Part shown: one piece after another, positions 52,003 to 59,702 of the stretch
Position numbering within the stretch: the stretch's first letter is position 1
How the letters are laid out: each line of letters starts with the position of its first letter
NCBI RefSeq assembly: GCF_051433165.1
Contig: NZ_JBHMFS010000011.1
Coordinates: forward strand, 110,892-174,891
Reading direction: 5' to 3'
Source: Falsiroseomonas sp051433165
GTDB lineage: Bacteria; Pseudomonadota; Alphaproteobacteria; Acetobacterales; Acetobacteraceae
DNA: 64,000 nt
Translations under genes and position numbers: made by a program
Notes under the pieces: model-generated
The model's database searches: none
What the model was told of the DNA's origin: nothing
Seen by the model: the letters and a program-made list of their open reading frames with translations, nothing else

Positions 52003-53295
52003 ATGACCAAGCCGCTTTCCGTCGCGGTCGCCGGCCTCGGCACGGTGGGCGCCGGCGTGCTGACGCTGCTGCGCGACAATGCCGCAACCATCACGGCCCG
52101 CGCCGGGCGGCCGATGGCCGTCACCGCCGTCTCCGCCCGCGACCGCACGCGCGACCGCGGCGTCTCGATTTCGGGCCTGCGCTGGTACGACGACCCGGTG
52201 GCGCTCGCCCATGATCCAAATGTGGATGTGGTGGTGGAGGCAATTGGCGGGTCCGAGGGCCAGGGGGCCGACCTGGTGCGCGCGGCGCTGGCCGCCGGCA
52301 AGCCGGTGGTCACCGCCAACAAGGCGCTGCTCGCCGTGCATGGCGCGGAACTCGCGGACCTCGCCGAATCCAAGGGCGTGGCCCTGGCGTACGAGGCCGC
52401 GGTGGCCGGCGGCATCCCCGCCATCAAGGCGCTGCGGGAGGGGCTGGCGGCGAATGACATCAGCCGCGTGCTCGGCATCCTGAACGGCACCTGCAACTAC
52501 ATCCTGACGCAGATGCGCGAGCGCGGCATCGAATTCGCGCAGGCGCTGAGCGAGGCGCAGAAGCTTGGCTATGCCGAGGCCGACCCGGCCTTCGACGTGG
52601 ATGGCATCGATGCCGCGCACAAGCTGGCGATCCTGGCCGCGCTGGCGTTTGGCCGCCCGGTGGATTTCGACGCGGTGCATGTGGAAGGCATCCGCGCCAT
52701 CTCTGCGCTGGATATCAAGCTGGCGGAGGAGCTTGGCTACCGCATCAAGCTGCTCGGCATCGCGCGACGCACCGAAGCGGGTATCGAGACGCGGATGCAC
52801 CCCTGCATGGTGCCGGTGGCGCACCCGATCGCGCGCGTCGATGGCGTGTTCAATGCGGTGGTGGCGGAGGGTGATTTCGTCGGCCGCATCGTGCTGGAAG
52901 GCCGCGGCGCCGGCGCCGGCCCCACGGCGAGCGCGATCTGCGCCGATCTGATTGACATTGCCCGCGGCCGCACCACGCCGGTCTGGGGCGTCGCCGCGCG
53001 GGACCTGTCCCGTGCGCCGAGCCTGCCGATGTCGCAGCGCGTCGGCGCCTACTATCTGCGGCTGATGGTAGTGGACCGCCCCGGCGTCATCGCCGATGTC
53101 ACCGCGGCGCTGCGCGACCACCACATCAGCCTGGAATCCATGCTGCAGCGCGGCCGGGCGCCGGGTGAGGCGGTGCCGGTGGTGGTCACCACACATGATT
53201 GCGAGGAAGCCCAGATGCGCGCGGCAATCCTTCGGATTGACGCGCTGGAGGCGGTGCTGGAGACGCCGGCGATGATCCGCATCGAGGCGCTGTAG
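52003..53295 (+). CDS. hom: Homoserine dehydrogenase
   Basis: A 430-residue NAD(P)-dependent enzyme converting aspartate semialdehyde to homoserine. The nucleotide site is VAVAGLGTVGAGVLTLL, the catalytic region EAAVAGGIPAIKALREGL with GILNGTCNYILTQM and AEADPAFDVDGIDAAHK, and a C-terminal ACT domain (LRLMVVDRPGVIADVTAAL) provides threonine feedback. It is 22 bases downstream of the aminotransferase gene. Together with thrB at 26 kb it gives two of the threonine-branch steps in this window. Confidence 0.95.
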   Translation: MTKPLSVAVAGLGTVGAGVLTLLRDNAATITARAGRPMAVTAVSARDRTRDRGVSISGLRWYDDPVALAHDPNVDVVVEAIGGSEGQGADLVRAALAAGKPVVTANKALLAVHGAELADLAESKGVALAYEAAVAGGIPAIKALREGLAANDISRVLGILNGTCNYILTQMRERGIEFAQALSEAQKLGYAEADPAFDVDGIDAAHKLAILAALAFGRPVDFDAVHVEGIRAISALDIKLAEELGYRIKLLGIARRTEAGIETRMHPCMVPVAHPIARVDGVFNAVVAEGDFVGRIVLEGRGAGAGPTASAICADLIDIARGRTTPVWGVAARDLSRAPSLPMSQRVGAYYLRLMVVDRPGVIADVTAALRDHHISLESMLQRGRAPGEAVPVVVTTHDCEEAQMRAAILRIDALEAVLETPAMIRIEAL

Positions 53296-53376
53296 GACGC
53301 AAGGATCGCGTAGGCTGGGTGAGGGCGCGTGGAACCCTGAAGCGCGGCCGCTGTTTTTCCTGCCCCCCTCACCCAA

Positions 53377-53404
53377 CCCTCTCCCTCCCTTTGGGTGGAG
53401 AGGG
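53377..53404 (+). terminator. Terminator-like hairpin after hom
   Basis: CCCTCTCC (53377-53384) pairs with GGAGAGGG (53397-53404), followed by CTTT. A second longer-range pair, TGGGTGAGGG (53316-53325) with CCCTCACCCA (53366-53375), encloses the upstream sequence. The hom and glpX genes are co-directional but 220 bases apart, so the hairpin probably separates their transcripts. Confidence 0.55.
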
Positions 53405-53515
53405 CTTTGTCCGCCGCTACTAAGCCCCCTTTCCGCCGCCCCCGGTTCCGGGCCACAACGCATGCTTGGCCGGTGGGCGGCGACTGCCCACAGCCCTGAG
53501 CCGGAGGAAGCCACC

Positions 53516-54538
53516 TTGTCCGAGACCACACCGCAGACGGACCGCCAGGTCCATGTCGATCGCAACCTGGCCCTGGAACTGGTTCGGGTGACGGAGGCCG
53601 CGGGCCTGGCCGCCAGCCGCTGGATGGGCCGCGGCGACAAGAACGCCGCCGATGGCGCCGCCGTGGAAGCCATGCGCCGCGCCTTCGACACCGTCGCCAT
53701 CTCCGGCACCGTGGTGATCGGCGAGGGTGAGATGGATGAGGCGCCGATGCTCTATATCGGCGAGAAGGTCGGCCTCTACGCCGGCAAGCAGGGCGAGAAC
53801 ATCGCGGAGGTGGACATCGCGGTGGACCCGCTGGAGGGCACCACCATCACCGCCAAGGGCGGCCCCAACGCCATGGCCTGCGTGGCGCTCGCCCAGAAGG
53901 GCGGCTTCCTGCATGCGCCGGATGTGTACATGGACAAGATCGCGGTGGGCCCCGGCCTGCCGGAGGGCGTGGTGCATCTGGATGCCTCGGTCGAGGAGAA
54001 CCTCGCGAACCTGGCCAAGGCCAAGGGCCGCAGCATCAACGACCTGGTCGTCTGCCTGCTGGACCGCGACCGGCACAAGGAGATCATCAAGCGCTGCCGG
54101 GCGGCCGGCGCGCGCATCATGATGATCCCGGATGGCGACGTCTCGGGCGTGGTGGCGGTGTCCCAGCTTGATACCGGCGTGGACATCTATCTCGGCAGCG
54201 GTGGCGCGCCGGAAGGCGTGCTGGCGGCCGCGGCGCTGCGCTGCATCGGCGGCCAGATGCAGGGAAGGCTGATCTTTGAGAGCGAGGACCAGATCATCCG
54301 CGCCAAGGAGATGGGCATCACCGACGCCAGCCGAATCTATTCCATGATGGACATGGCCCGCGGCGATGTGATGTTCGCCGCCACCGGCGTGACCACCGGC
54401 CCGATGCTGCGCGGCGTGCGGGACTTCGGGAAGGGCGCGATCACCCATTCCATCGTCATGCGCTCGAAGTCCGGCACCGTCCGCTATGTCGAGGGGCACC
54501 ACAACTTCGCGCTGAAGCCCGCGGCCTTCGCCGGTTGA
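53516..54538 (+). CDS. glpX: Class II fructose-1,6-bisphosphatase, TTG start
   Basis: A 340-residue GlpX-type FBPase for gluconeogenesis. Motifs: GDKNAADGAAVEAMR, VVIGEGEMDEAPMLYIGE (metal binding), VDPLEGTT and GSGGAPEGVLAAAAL. The best start is TTG at 53516, eight bases after GGAGG; the only in-frame ATG lies at 53462, which would add 18 unrelated residues and has no ribosome site. In this order (hom-glpX-recJ) it is conserved in Alphaproteobacteria. Its stop overlaps the recJ start. Confidence 0.93.
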   Translation: MSETTPQTDRQVHVDRNLALELVRVTEAAGLAASRWMGRGDKNAADGAAVEAMRRAFDTVAISGTVVIGEGEMDEAPMLYIGEKVGLYAGKQGENIAEVDIAVDPLEGTTITAKGGPNAMACVALAQKGGFLHAPDVYMDKIAVGPGLPEGVVHLDASVEENLANLAKAKGRSINDLVVCLLDRDRHKEIIKRCRAAGARIMMIPDGDVSGVVAVSQLDTGVDIYLGSGGAPEGVLAAAALRCIGGQMQGRLIFESEDQIIRAKEMGITDASRIYSMMDMARGDVMFAATGVTTGPMLRGVRDFGKGAITHSIVMRSKSGTVRYVEGHHNFALKPAAFAG

Positions 54539-56337
54539 ACGACACCGGCGCCACCCTTCTCGGAGCCCCCGGCGCCGAAGTGGCGCTGGGCGTGGCGCGA
54601 AGCGCGCTCGGCCGGCGCTGGATTTGGCGGCAGGGCGATGCACGCACCGGGCTCGGCATTGCCCAGCGCCTGGCGCTGCCCGAACTCGTCGGGCGGCTGC
54701 TGGCGGCGCGCGGCGTGGGGGTGGAGGCGGCGGCGGATTTCCTGGAACCGACGCTGCGCGCGCTGATGCCGGATCCCTCCACCCTGCGCGACATGGATGC
54801 GGCGGCATCCCGCCTGGCGGATGCGGCGCAGGCCGGCGAGCAGGTGGTGGTGTTCGGTGACTACGACGTGGATGGCGCCTGTTCCGGCGCGCTGACCGTG
54901 CGGCTGCTGCGCGAATTGGGCGCCCGCGTGGTGCATTACGTGCCGGATCGCATCACCGAGGGCTACGGCCCCAATGCCAAGGCGATCGCCACGCTGTGCG
55001 ACCGGGGCGCGACGCTGATCGTCACGGTGGATTGCGGCATCGCGGCGGAGGTGGCGCTGGAGGCGGCGCGCGGCCGGGCGGATGTGGTGATCCTGGACCA
55101 CCACAAGGCGGAAGGCCCGGTGCCGCGGGTGCGCGCCGCGGTGAACCCGAACCGGCTGGACTGCACCAGCGGCCTCGGCATGTTGTGCGCGGCCGGCGTG
55201 GCCTTCCTGGCCGGCGTCGCCACGGTGCGGGAGATGCGCCGGCGCGGCGCCTTCGCCACGCGGCCCGAACCCAAGCTGCTGGACTTGCTGGACCTGGTGG
55301 CGCTGGCCACCGTGTGTGACGTGATGCCGCTGACCGGGCTGAACCGGGCGCTGGTGGCGCAAGGCTTGAAGGTGATGGCGCGGCGCGGCCGGGCCGGTGT
55401 CTCGGCGCTGCTGGAGGTCGCGGCAGCCAAGGATGCGCCGACCGCGCATACGCTGGGCTTCCTGCTCGGCCCGCGCATCAACGCCTCCGGCCGCATCGAC
55501 GAGAGCGACCTTGGGCTGCGTTTGCTGCTGGAGGATGACCCGCTGGAGGCCCGCGCCATGGCGGAGAAGCTGGATGCGGTGAACAAGCGGCGGCAGGAGG
55601 TGGAGGCCGATGTGCTGACCGCCGCCATGGCCGAGGCCGAGCGCCAGGCGCTGCATGGACACCCCGTGCTGCTGGTGGTGGGGGAAGGCTGGCACCCCGG
55701 CGTGGTCGGCATCGTCGCCGGCCGCATGAAGGAGAAATACAACCGCCCGGCCTGCGTCGCCGGGCTGAACAACGGGCTGGCCAAGGGCTCGGGGCGCTCC
55801 GTCGCCGGGGTGGATCTGGGGGCTGCCATCATCGCCGCGCGCCAGGCCGGGCTGCTGGAGACCGGCGGCGGGCATGCCATGGCGGCGGGATTCTCCTTCC
55901 TCGCGGCGCGGGAGGGGGAGTTTCATTCCTTCCTGGACGAGCGCCTGTCCCACGCGGCGGACCTGCCCGGCGCGGCGGACCTGCCGGTGGAAGGCTCGCT
56001 TGCCGTTTCGGGCGCGACGGTGGAGGTCGCCAGCCAGATCGCCCGCCTCGCCCCCTTCGGCGCCGGCAATGACGAGCCTGTCTTCGTGCTGTCCCGCGCC
56101 CGGGTGGTCCGCGCTGACCGGGTGGGCAAGGAAGGCGGCACGATCCGCGCCTTCCTGGAAGGGGAGGGCGGCAGCGGGCGCCTGAAGGCCATCTGCTTCC
56201 GGGCCAAGGAAGGCCCGCTGGCGGCGGCGCTGCTGGGCGGCGGGACGCTGCACCTGGCGGGCCACCTGCGTGCCGAAAGCTGGAATGACAGCGTGACCGC
56301 GGGCTTCCATGTGGTGGATGCGGCGCCGGTTTCCTGA
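54535..56337 (+). CDS. recJ: Single-stranded-DNA-specific exonuclease RecJ
   Basis: A 600-residue 5'-3' ssDNA exonuclease of the DHH family used in recombination and mismatch repair. The phosphoesterase motifs are VFGDYDVDGACSGAL (I), VTVDCGIA (II), LDHHKAE (III, DHH) and TVCDVMPL, with DHHA1 features GEGWHPGVVGIVAGR and ETGGGHAMAAGFSF. The likely start is TTG at 54535, overlapping the glpX stop (TTGA); GTG codons about 16 and 20 codons in are alternatives. N-terminal AEVALGVARSALGRRW fits the family. Confidence 0.93.
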   Translation: MNDTGATLLGAPGAEVALGVARSALGRRWIWRQGDARTGLGIAQRLALPELVGRLLAARGVGVEAAADFLEPTLRALMPDPSTLRDMDAAASRLADAAQAGEQVVVFGDYDVDGACSGALTVRLLRELGARVVHYVPDRITEGYGPNAKAIATLCDRGATLIVTVDCGIAAEVALEAARGRADVVILDHHKAEGPVPRVRAAVNPNRLDCTSGLGMLCAAGVAFLAGVATVREMRRRGAFATRPEPKLLDLLDLVALATVCDVMPLTGLNRALVAQGLKVMARRGRAGVSALLEVAAAKDAPTAHTLGFLLGPRINASGRIDESDLGLRLLLEDDPLEARAMAEKLDAVNKRRQEVEADVLTAAMAEAERQALHGHPVLLVVGEGWHPGVVGIVAGRMKEKYNRPACVAGLNNGLAKGSGRSVAGVDLGAAIIAARQAGLLETGGGHAMAAGFSFLAAREGEFHSFLDERLSHAADLPGAADLPVEGSLAVSGATVEVASQIARLAPFGAGNDEPVFVLSRARVVRADRVGKEGGTIRAFLEGEGGSGRLKAICFRAKEGPLAAALLGGGTLHLAGHLRAESWNDSVTAGFHVVDAAPVS

Positions 56338-56398
56338 TCGCCAGGCCGTAACAGGACCGCCCTTGAACCCGGGTGCCCGGCGGGCAACATGATGAGGT

Positions 56399-56698
56399 AT
56401 GGAACCGCATCGCCAACCGCCCGTGCTGGACATGACGCCTGATGGCGAATTCCGGCAGCCGCCGACCCCGCCGCAACCGGGCCTGCTGGATCGCGTCCTG
56501 GCGCGAGTCGGCGGCGTGGCGCTGTTGGTGGCGCTGATCTCCGGCGGACTGGTGCTGGCGGCGCTGGCCGTACTGTTCGTCGGGCTGATCCTGCCGGTGC
56601 TGCTGGTGGCCGGGTTGATCGGTGCCGGGTCCCTCTGGTGGCGCCTGCGCCGCGCTCGGCAGCAGGGGCGACCCGTCTTCGTCGTGATGCGGCGCTGA
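56399..56698 (+). CDS. Small membrane protein
   Basis: A 99-residue protein: a polar Pro-rich N-terminus, one long or two closely spaced hydrophobic helices (VALLVALISGGLVLAALAVL, FVGLILPVLLVAGLIGAG) and a basic C-terminus (WWRLRRARQQGR). No family recognised. It lies 61 bases after recJ and overlaps the next small open frame. Confidence 0.55.
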   Translation: MEPHRQPPVLDMTPDGEFRQPPTPPQPGLLDRVLARVGGVALLVALISGGLVLAALAVLFVGLILPVLLVAGLIGAGSLWWRLRRARQQGRPVFVVMRR

Positions 56699-57027
56699 AC
56701 CGCCCGCCGTTCCGCATCGAGACGGATCGGCTCTATGAGGTTTCCCCCCGCGGCACCCCCTGGACCGAGGGCGATCCGGCCGCGGCCGCCGCCCGGCTGC
56801 GGCGGATGCGCTGGCTGTTCGGTATCGGCCTGGCCGTCAATGCGGTGACCTGGACGGCCTCCGGCGCCGCCTTCGCACTGGGCGGGGCGCATTGGGGGGC
56901 GGGTTTCGGGCTTCTGGCGGTGCTGACGGCGCCGCTGCTGGGCCTGCCGGCGCTGGCCGAGGCCGCCGCACGGCAGCGCGCCCGGCGCCGGCACCGCAGC
57001 CGGGCGCCGGAATTTCCAACCCGGTAG
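56638..57027 (+). CDS. Small protein with one or two membrane helices, start uncertain
   Basis: Up to 129 residues from GTG at 56638; the frame is open throughout, and RPPFRIETDRLYEVSPRGTPWTEGDPA suggests that coding begins before the first ATG (56808). Two hydrophobic segments follow (LFGIGLAVNAVTWTASGAAF and GFGLLAVLTAPLLGLPALAE), then a basic tail. It overlaps the previous small membrane gene by 61 bases in another frame and ends exactly where the convergent LLM gene ends. Unknown function; the true start may lie near 56690. Confidence 0.4.
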   Translation: MAPAPRSAAGATRLRRDAALNRPPFRIETDRLYEVSPRGTPWTEGDPAAAAARLRRMRWLFGIGLAVNAVTWTASGAAFALGGAHWGAGFGLLAVLTAPLLGLPALAEAAARQRARRRHRSRAPEFPTR

Positions 57028-58068
57028 TCAGGCGGCTTCGGACAGCCTGGTGTTCGCCACCGCCTCCGCCAGCAACCGAAAGCTCTCCTGCCGCGCCTTC
57101 GGGTCGTGGCACGGCGTCAGCACCGCCACCTCCTCCACCCCATGCGCCGCGGCCAGCGCAGCCAACCGCGCCGCCACCTGTTCCGGCGCGCCGACCAGGG
57201 CGCGGGCGCGCATGCGCTCGATCTTGGCTGCCTCGTCCGAAGACAGGGCGTAGGCCTCGGCTTCCTCCAGGCTCGGCAGGGGCGGGTAGATTCCGCGGTC
57301 GCGCGAGAGGCGCCAGATGGCGCGGGACCGGAAATGGCGATGCGCCTCAGCCTCCGTCGCCGCGGTCAGCGCATAGACCGCAACGACACCCTGCGGCTTG
57401 GCGAGCCGGCCGGGCACGCCGGGATGCGGGCGGAAACCCTCACGGTACAGGCCCATCGCCTCCTCGCTGCCACGGCCATCGGTGATGAAATGGGCGAAGC
57501 AGTAGGGCAGGCCGAAATAGGCGGCGAGTTGCGCGCCGAAATCCGAACTGCCGAGAATCCACACCTCCGGCCTTGTCGGAATGGCGGGGTTGGCGGTGAC
57601 CATGCGGAAGGGGTGGCTTTCCGGCAGCCCGTCGCCGAGCCAGCCCATCAGATCCTGCACCTGCTGCGGAAAGCGATCGGCGGCCGCGGCGGCATCCGGG
57701 TTCAGCGCATAGGCGGTGCGGCCATCCGAGCCCGGCGCCCGGCCGACGCCGAGATCGATCCGGCCCGGCGCGATCGATTCCAGCACCCGGAACTGCTCCG
57801 CCACCTTCAGCGCGGAATAATGCGGCAGCATCACGCCCGCGGTGCCGATGCGGATGCGCTGGGTGGTCGCCGCGATCGCCGCCGCCAGAACCTCCGGCGC
57901 CGTGCCGGCGTGGGAGGCGCTGTTGTGGTGTTCCGCCAGCCAATAGCGGCGATAGCCCCACTGGTCCGCCAGCCGGGCCAGCGCCAGCGTCTCCCGGATC
58001 GCATCATCGGCGCCGCGGCCGGAGGCGATGGTCGATTGGTCGAGAATGGACAGCGCAAGCGGCATCAT
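57028..58068 (-). CDS. LLM-class flavin-dependent oxidoreductase (MsnO8-like)
   Basis: A 346-residue luciferase-like monooxygenase using reduced flavin. Recognisable features: LARLADQWGYRRYWLAEHHN, IRIGTAGVMLPHYSALKVAEQF, RIDLGVGRAPGSD and the C-terminal LVGAPEQVAARLAALAAAHG. This matches the MsnO8/YhbW subgroup, whose substrates are mostly unknown. It is convergent with the small membrane gene, without a gap, and divergent from the deaminase gene. Confidence 0.88.
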   Translation of the reverse strand: MMPLALSILDQSTIASGRGADDAIRETLALARLADQWGYRRYWLAEHHNSASHAGTAPEVLAAAIAATTQRIRIGTAGVMLPHYSALKVAEQFRVLESIAPGRIDLGVGRAPGSDGRTAYALNPDAAAAADRFPQQVQDLMGWLGDGLPESHPFRMVTANPAIPTRPEVWILGSSDFGAQLAAYFGLPYCFAHFITDGRGSEEAMGLYREGFRPHPGVPGRLAKPQGVVAVYALTAATEAEAHRHFRSRAIWRLSRDRGIYPPLPSLEEAEAYALSSDEAAKIERMRARALVGAPEQVAARLAALAAAHGVEEVAVLTPCHDPKARQESFRLLAEAVANTRLSEAA

Positions 58069-58121
58069 GGACCCTCCGGCGCGTAACCTGGGGCCTGCGC
58101 CCCCGCACGTCGAGGCCGCGA

Positions 58122-58592
58122 ATGACGGATGAGGATTTCATGCGCCACGCCATCGCTTTGTCCCGCCGCGGTATGGCGGGCGGTGCGGGCGGGCCGTTCG
58201 GCGCGGTGGTGGTGCTGGACGGGCGGATGGTGGCGGAGGGCTGGAACCAGGTGACCTCCACCCTCGACCCCACCGCCCATGCCGAGATCGTCGCAATCCG
58301 CCGTGCCTGCACCGCGCTCGGTCGCTTCGACCTGCGCGGCGCCACGGTGTTCACAAGCTGCGAGCCCTGCCCGATGTGCCTGGCAGCGCTGTACTGGTCC
58401 CGCTGCGACCGTGTGGTCTATGCGAATGACCGGGTGCAGGCGGCCGGCATCGGCTTCGACGATGAATTCCTCTACCAGGAAATCCCGAAGCCCCTCACCG
58501 CACGCCTTCTGCCGATGCAGCGCCTGCTGGCGGCGGAGGCGCTGGAGGTTTTCGCCGAATGGACGGAGAAGCCGGACCGGGTGGCCTATTGA
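58122..58592 (+). CDS. Nucleoside/guanine deaminase (cytidine deaminase-like fold)
   Basis: A 156-residue zinc deaminase. The proton-shuttling HAE is in PTAHAEIVAI and the zinc cysteines in TSCEPCPMCLAALYW. The ending (KPDRVAY) and the sequence AGIGFDDEFLYQEI fit the GuaD-type guanine deaminase group rather than the tRNA-adenosine deaminase TadA. Activity on guanine or cytosine-type bases is inferred from the subgroup. Its start is 53 bases from the LLM gene, transcribed the other way. Confidence 0.85.
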   Translation: MTDEDFMRHAIALSRRGMAGGAGGPFGAVVVLDGRMVAEGWNQVTSTLDPTAHAEIVAIRRACTALGRFDLRGATVFTSCEPCPMCLAALYWSRCDRVVYANDRVQAAGIGFDDEFLYQEIPKPLTARLLPMQRLLAAEALEVFAEWTEKPDRVAY

Positions 58593-58616
58593 GCCAACCG
58601 GATCAGGCCCGCCGTT

Positions 58617-58688
58617 TCAGGACCGGAGCCGCCGCAGGATGGCGAAGTAGACGCTGTCGATCAGGGCGAGAAGCGGGTCGCGGGACAT
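58617..58688 (-). CDS. Candidate 23-residue small protein
   Basis: A short frame MSRDPLLALIDSVYFAILRR plus LRS is preceded by AAGGAGGATCA ten bases upstream, a near-perfect ribosome site that would be odd by chance here. The peptide is an amphipathic or membrane-active helix (hydrophobic face LLALI-VYFAIL) with a basic end. It lies 24 bases beyond the convergent deaminase gene. Function unknown; existence rests on the ribosome site. Confidence 0.45.
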   Translation of the reverse strand: MSRDPLLALIDSVYFAILRRLRS

Positions 58689-58872
58689 GGCGTGTGATCC
58701 TCCTTGGTCGTGGAGGCATGATGCGGCGACGGTCCCTAGCGCTGCCTTAAATTGTCTCGTGACATGACGGAAATCTCTTTGCGGGACACGCCTCTATCGG
58801 GGGGCTTGACGGCGGTGGTGATTCGGTTGTCAGGTTTCTTCCAAACGAAACGATTCCAGTGGCATACCGATC

Positions 58873-58888
58873 TGGCACGTTCGTTGCT
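58873..58888 (+). promoter_or_regulatory. Consensus sigma-54 (RpoN) promoter
   Basis: TGGCACG (58873-58879), a 4-base spacer and TTGCT (58884-58888) match the consensus TGGCACG-N4-TTGCW at every fixed position, with the -24 GG and -12 GC exactly 10 bases apart. Transcription would start near 58899, upstream of the PEP-CTERM frame at 58934. Sigma-54 promoters need an activator; PEP-CTERM genes in some bacteria are controlled by the PrsK/PrsR system with RpoN. Confidence 0.7.
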
Positions 58889-58933
58889 GTTCTTCAGCGA
58901 GCAGCAATGTCGCTGCTATCGAGCATCATCGAA

Positions 58934-59595
58934 ATGTACAGGAACATTCTGGGCGCCACTCTCGGCGCCGTGGCTCTTTTGGGCGTGTCCGCCGCCCAGG
59001 CGCAGCCGGTGAATTTCAGCATCTCCTCTGGCGGCTTCCAGATCGCTCTGGCTACGGCACCGGGCAGCCGGATGCCGTCTTCACCGATCTGGTGACCCCG
59101 CAATCCTTCAGCCTGAACCTCGGCCAGACCCGGTCCTTCCTGTTCGGGCGGGTCACGCTGAACGAGACCTGCATCAACCCGTCGCTGCTTTGCGGCGGCA
59201 TCGGTGGCCTGCTGTCCAACGAGACCAACAACCTCGACGTCACCGCCAACATCACCTTCACCAGCCCGCTGGCCGATACCGTGCAGGTGGTTGCCGCGAC
59301 CGGCGCCTTCACCGGTCCGGTCGCTGATCTCCTGGAGAATATCCCGGGCGTCAGCATCACCGACTTCTTCATCGATTTCGAGCCGATCACGGTTGATTTC
59401 GGCGTTGGCGGCCAATTCGTGGTCGATGTCGGCGATCTGTTCTTCGCGCGCACCGGCTCCATCACCAACGGCGGCAACGTGACCCTGACAGCCGTGCCGG
59501 TGCCGGAGCCGGCCTCCCTCGCGCTGTTCGGCGCCGGGCTGCTCGGCCTCGGCATGGTGCGCCGCCGCGCCGCGCGCCGCGCCGCGCTGGCCTGA
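58934..59595 (+). pseudogene. PEP-CTERM protein, frameshifted once
   Basis: The gene encodes a signal peptide (YRNILGATLGAVALLGVSAA then QAQ) and, in a second frame, a beta-rich mature protein ending with VPVPEPASLALFGAGLLGLG followed by a basic tail, the PEP-CTERM sorting tag recognised by exosortase. The two parts are joined if one base is added near 59045: the restored reading is GGFQIGSGYGTGQPDAVFTD. Without it the first frame stops at 59095. It lies behind a sigma-54 promoter and is followed by a strong hairpin. Start could be 58907, but the promoter position favours 58934. No exosortase is in the window. Confidence 0.8.
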
Positions 59596-59642
59596 TTGAC
59601 CCAGGCGCGGTCGCTGAGACGCCACCGAGCCTGAAGCAAGAA

Positions 59643-59673
59643 ATCCGTTCTGACTGATTCAGTCAGAACGGAT
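59643..59673 (-). terminator. Perfect 15-bp palindromic hairpin between convergent genes
   Basis: A 31-base sequence forms two perfectly complementary 15-base arms (ATCCGTTCTGACTGA and its reverse complement) around a single base. Read on the minus strand it is followed by TTTCTTGCTT, as in a rho-independent terminator for the DUF445 gene. It also lies 48 bases after the PEP-CTERM stop, so it may serve both directions. Confidence 0.7.
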
Positions 59674-59702
59674 GCCGCTCCAGCCCCCCGAAGCGGCCGC
59701 GC

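Noticed and set aside
53296..53515. Small gene in the hom-glpX gap
   Set aside because: Only hairpin-forming polypurine/polypyrimidine sequence and the glpX ribosome site are visible; no frame has a credible start.
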